In this document: positions 4,955 to 5,094 of the stretch, in pieces
Layout: every line of letters starts with the position of its first letter
How positions within the stretch are numbered: the stretch's first letter is position 1
Assembly: GCA_030639395.1 (NCBI GenBank)
Contig: DAOWCW010000050.1
Coordinates: forward strand, 1 to 5,094
DNA length: 5,094 nt
Origin: an archaeon
GTDB taxonomy: Archaea; Nanoarchaeota; Nanoarchaeia; Pacearchaeales; GW2011-AR1
Direction: 5' to 3'
Translations under genes and position numbers: made by a program
The notes under the pieces: model-generated
The model's database searches: none
What the model was told of the DNA's origin: nothing
The model's input: the letters and a program-made list of their open reading frames with translations, nothing else

Positions 4955-5094
4955 ATGCTAGAAAAATTAACAACTCTTTTCACAGTAGAAACAAGTTTTT
5001 TCTTAACCCTAACATTCTTCACAACGGTAATCGTCCTCTATTCAATCTTCGTTTTCTACTTCTACCGATTCCTCGCCAAAAAAAACATCATCGA
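4955..5094 (+). CDS. N-terminus of a membrane protein, cut by the window edge
   Basis: The frame is open from a Shine-Dalgarno-backed ATG to the right edge, giving 46 complete residues. A short N-terminal stretch (MLEKLTTLFTVE) is followed by one strongly hydrophobic, Phe-rich helix at about residues 13-37. Then comes a basic segment (YRFLAKKNII), so the N-terminus is probably outside and the rest starts in the cytoplasm by the positive-inside rule. It could be a signal anchor or the first of several helices. I do not recognise the family. It lies 41 bp after rps6e. Confidence 0.8.
   Translation, partial: MLEKLTTLFTVETSFFLTLTFFTTVIVLYSIFVFYFYRFLAKKNII

Noticed and set aside
1..5094. tRNA, rRNA or C/D box RNA genes
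   Set aside because: I found no cloverleaf-like segment. The TGATGA strings seen lie in infB coding sequence without matching D boxes.

Overview
The window looks archaeal. It carries an aIF5B-type initiation factor, ribosomal protein S6e (archaea and eukaryotes only), a COG2108-like radical SAM protein, and TATA-like boxes placed about 25 nt upstream of several start codons with no Shine-Dalgarno in between, which is the layout of leaderless archaeal transcripts. The low GC, compact genes and small hypothetical proteins suggest a DPANN lineage of the Woesearchaeota/Pacearchaeota kind, but that placement is inference.

Layout: the start of an unrecognised minus-strand gene (1-57) diverges from infB (108-1844) across about 50 bp holding one TATA-like element. 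Downstream of infB come two stem-loops with T-runs, a diverged copy of the last codons of infB, and an unannotated acidic 57-aa ORF (1995-2168). A radical SAM gene follows (2186-3253). Its last 12 codons and stop also recur downstream (3322-3362) after a 68-bp spacer containing short repeats. The second copy overlaps the stop of a convergent 109-aa hypothetical gene (3359-3688, minus). A divergent promoter region leads to a DEDDh 3'-5' exonuclease (3842-4393), then rps6e (4494-4913), then the start of a membrane protein (4955-end), the only gene here with a clear Shine-Dalgarno.

infB and rps6e are translation genes and fit an informational neighbourhood. The radical SAM protein, the exonuclease and the small proteins have no obvious shared pathway with them.

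The most unusual signal is that two different genes are each followed, about 100 bp on and in a shifted frame, by a copy of their own C-terminal coding tail with its stop codon. For infB most differences between the copies are synonymous. A second signal is a compositional island (about 1845-2170) that lacks the strong C-over-G bias of the rest of the plus strand.
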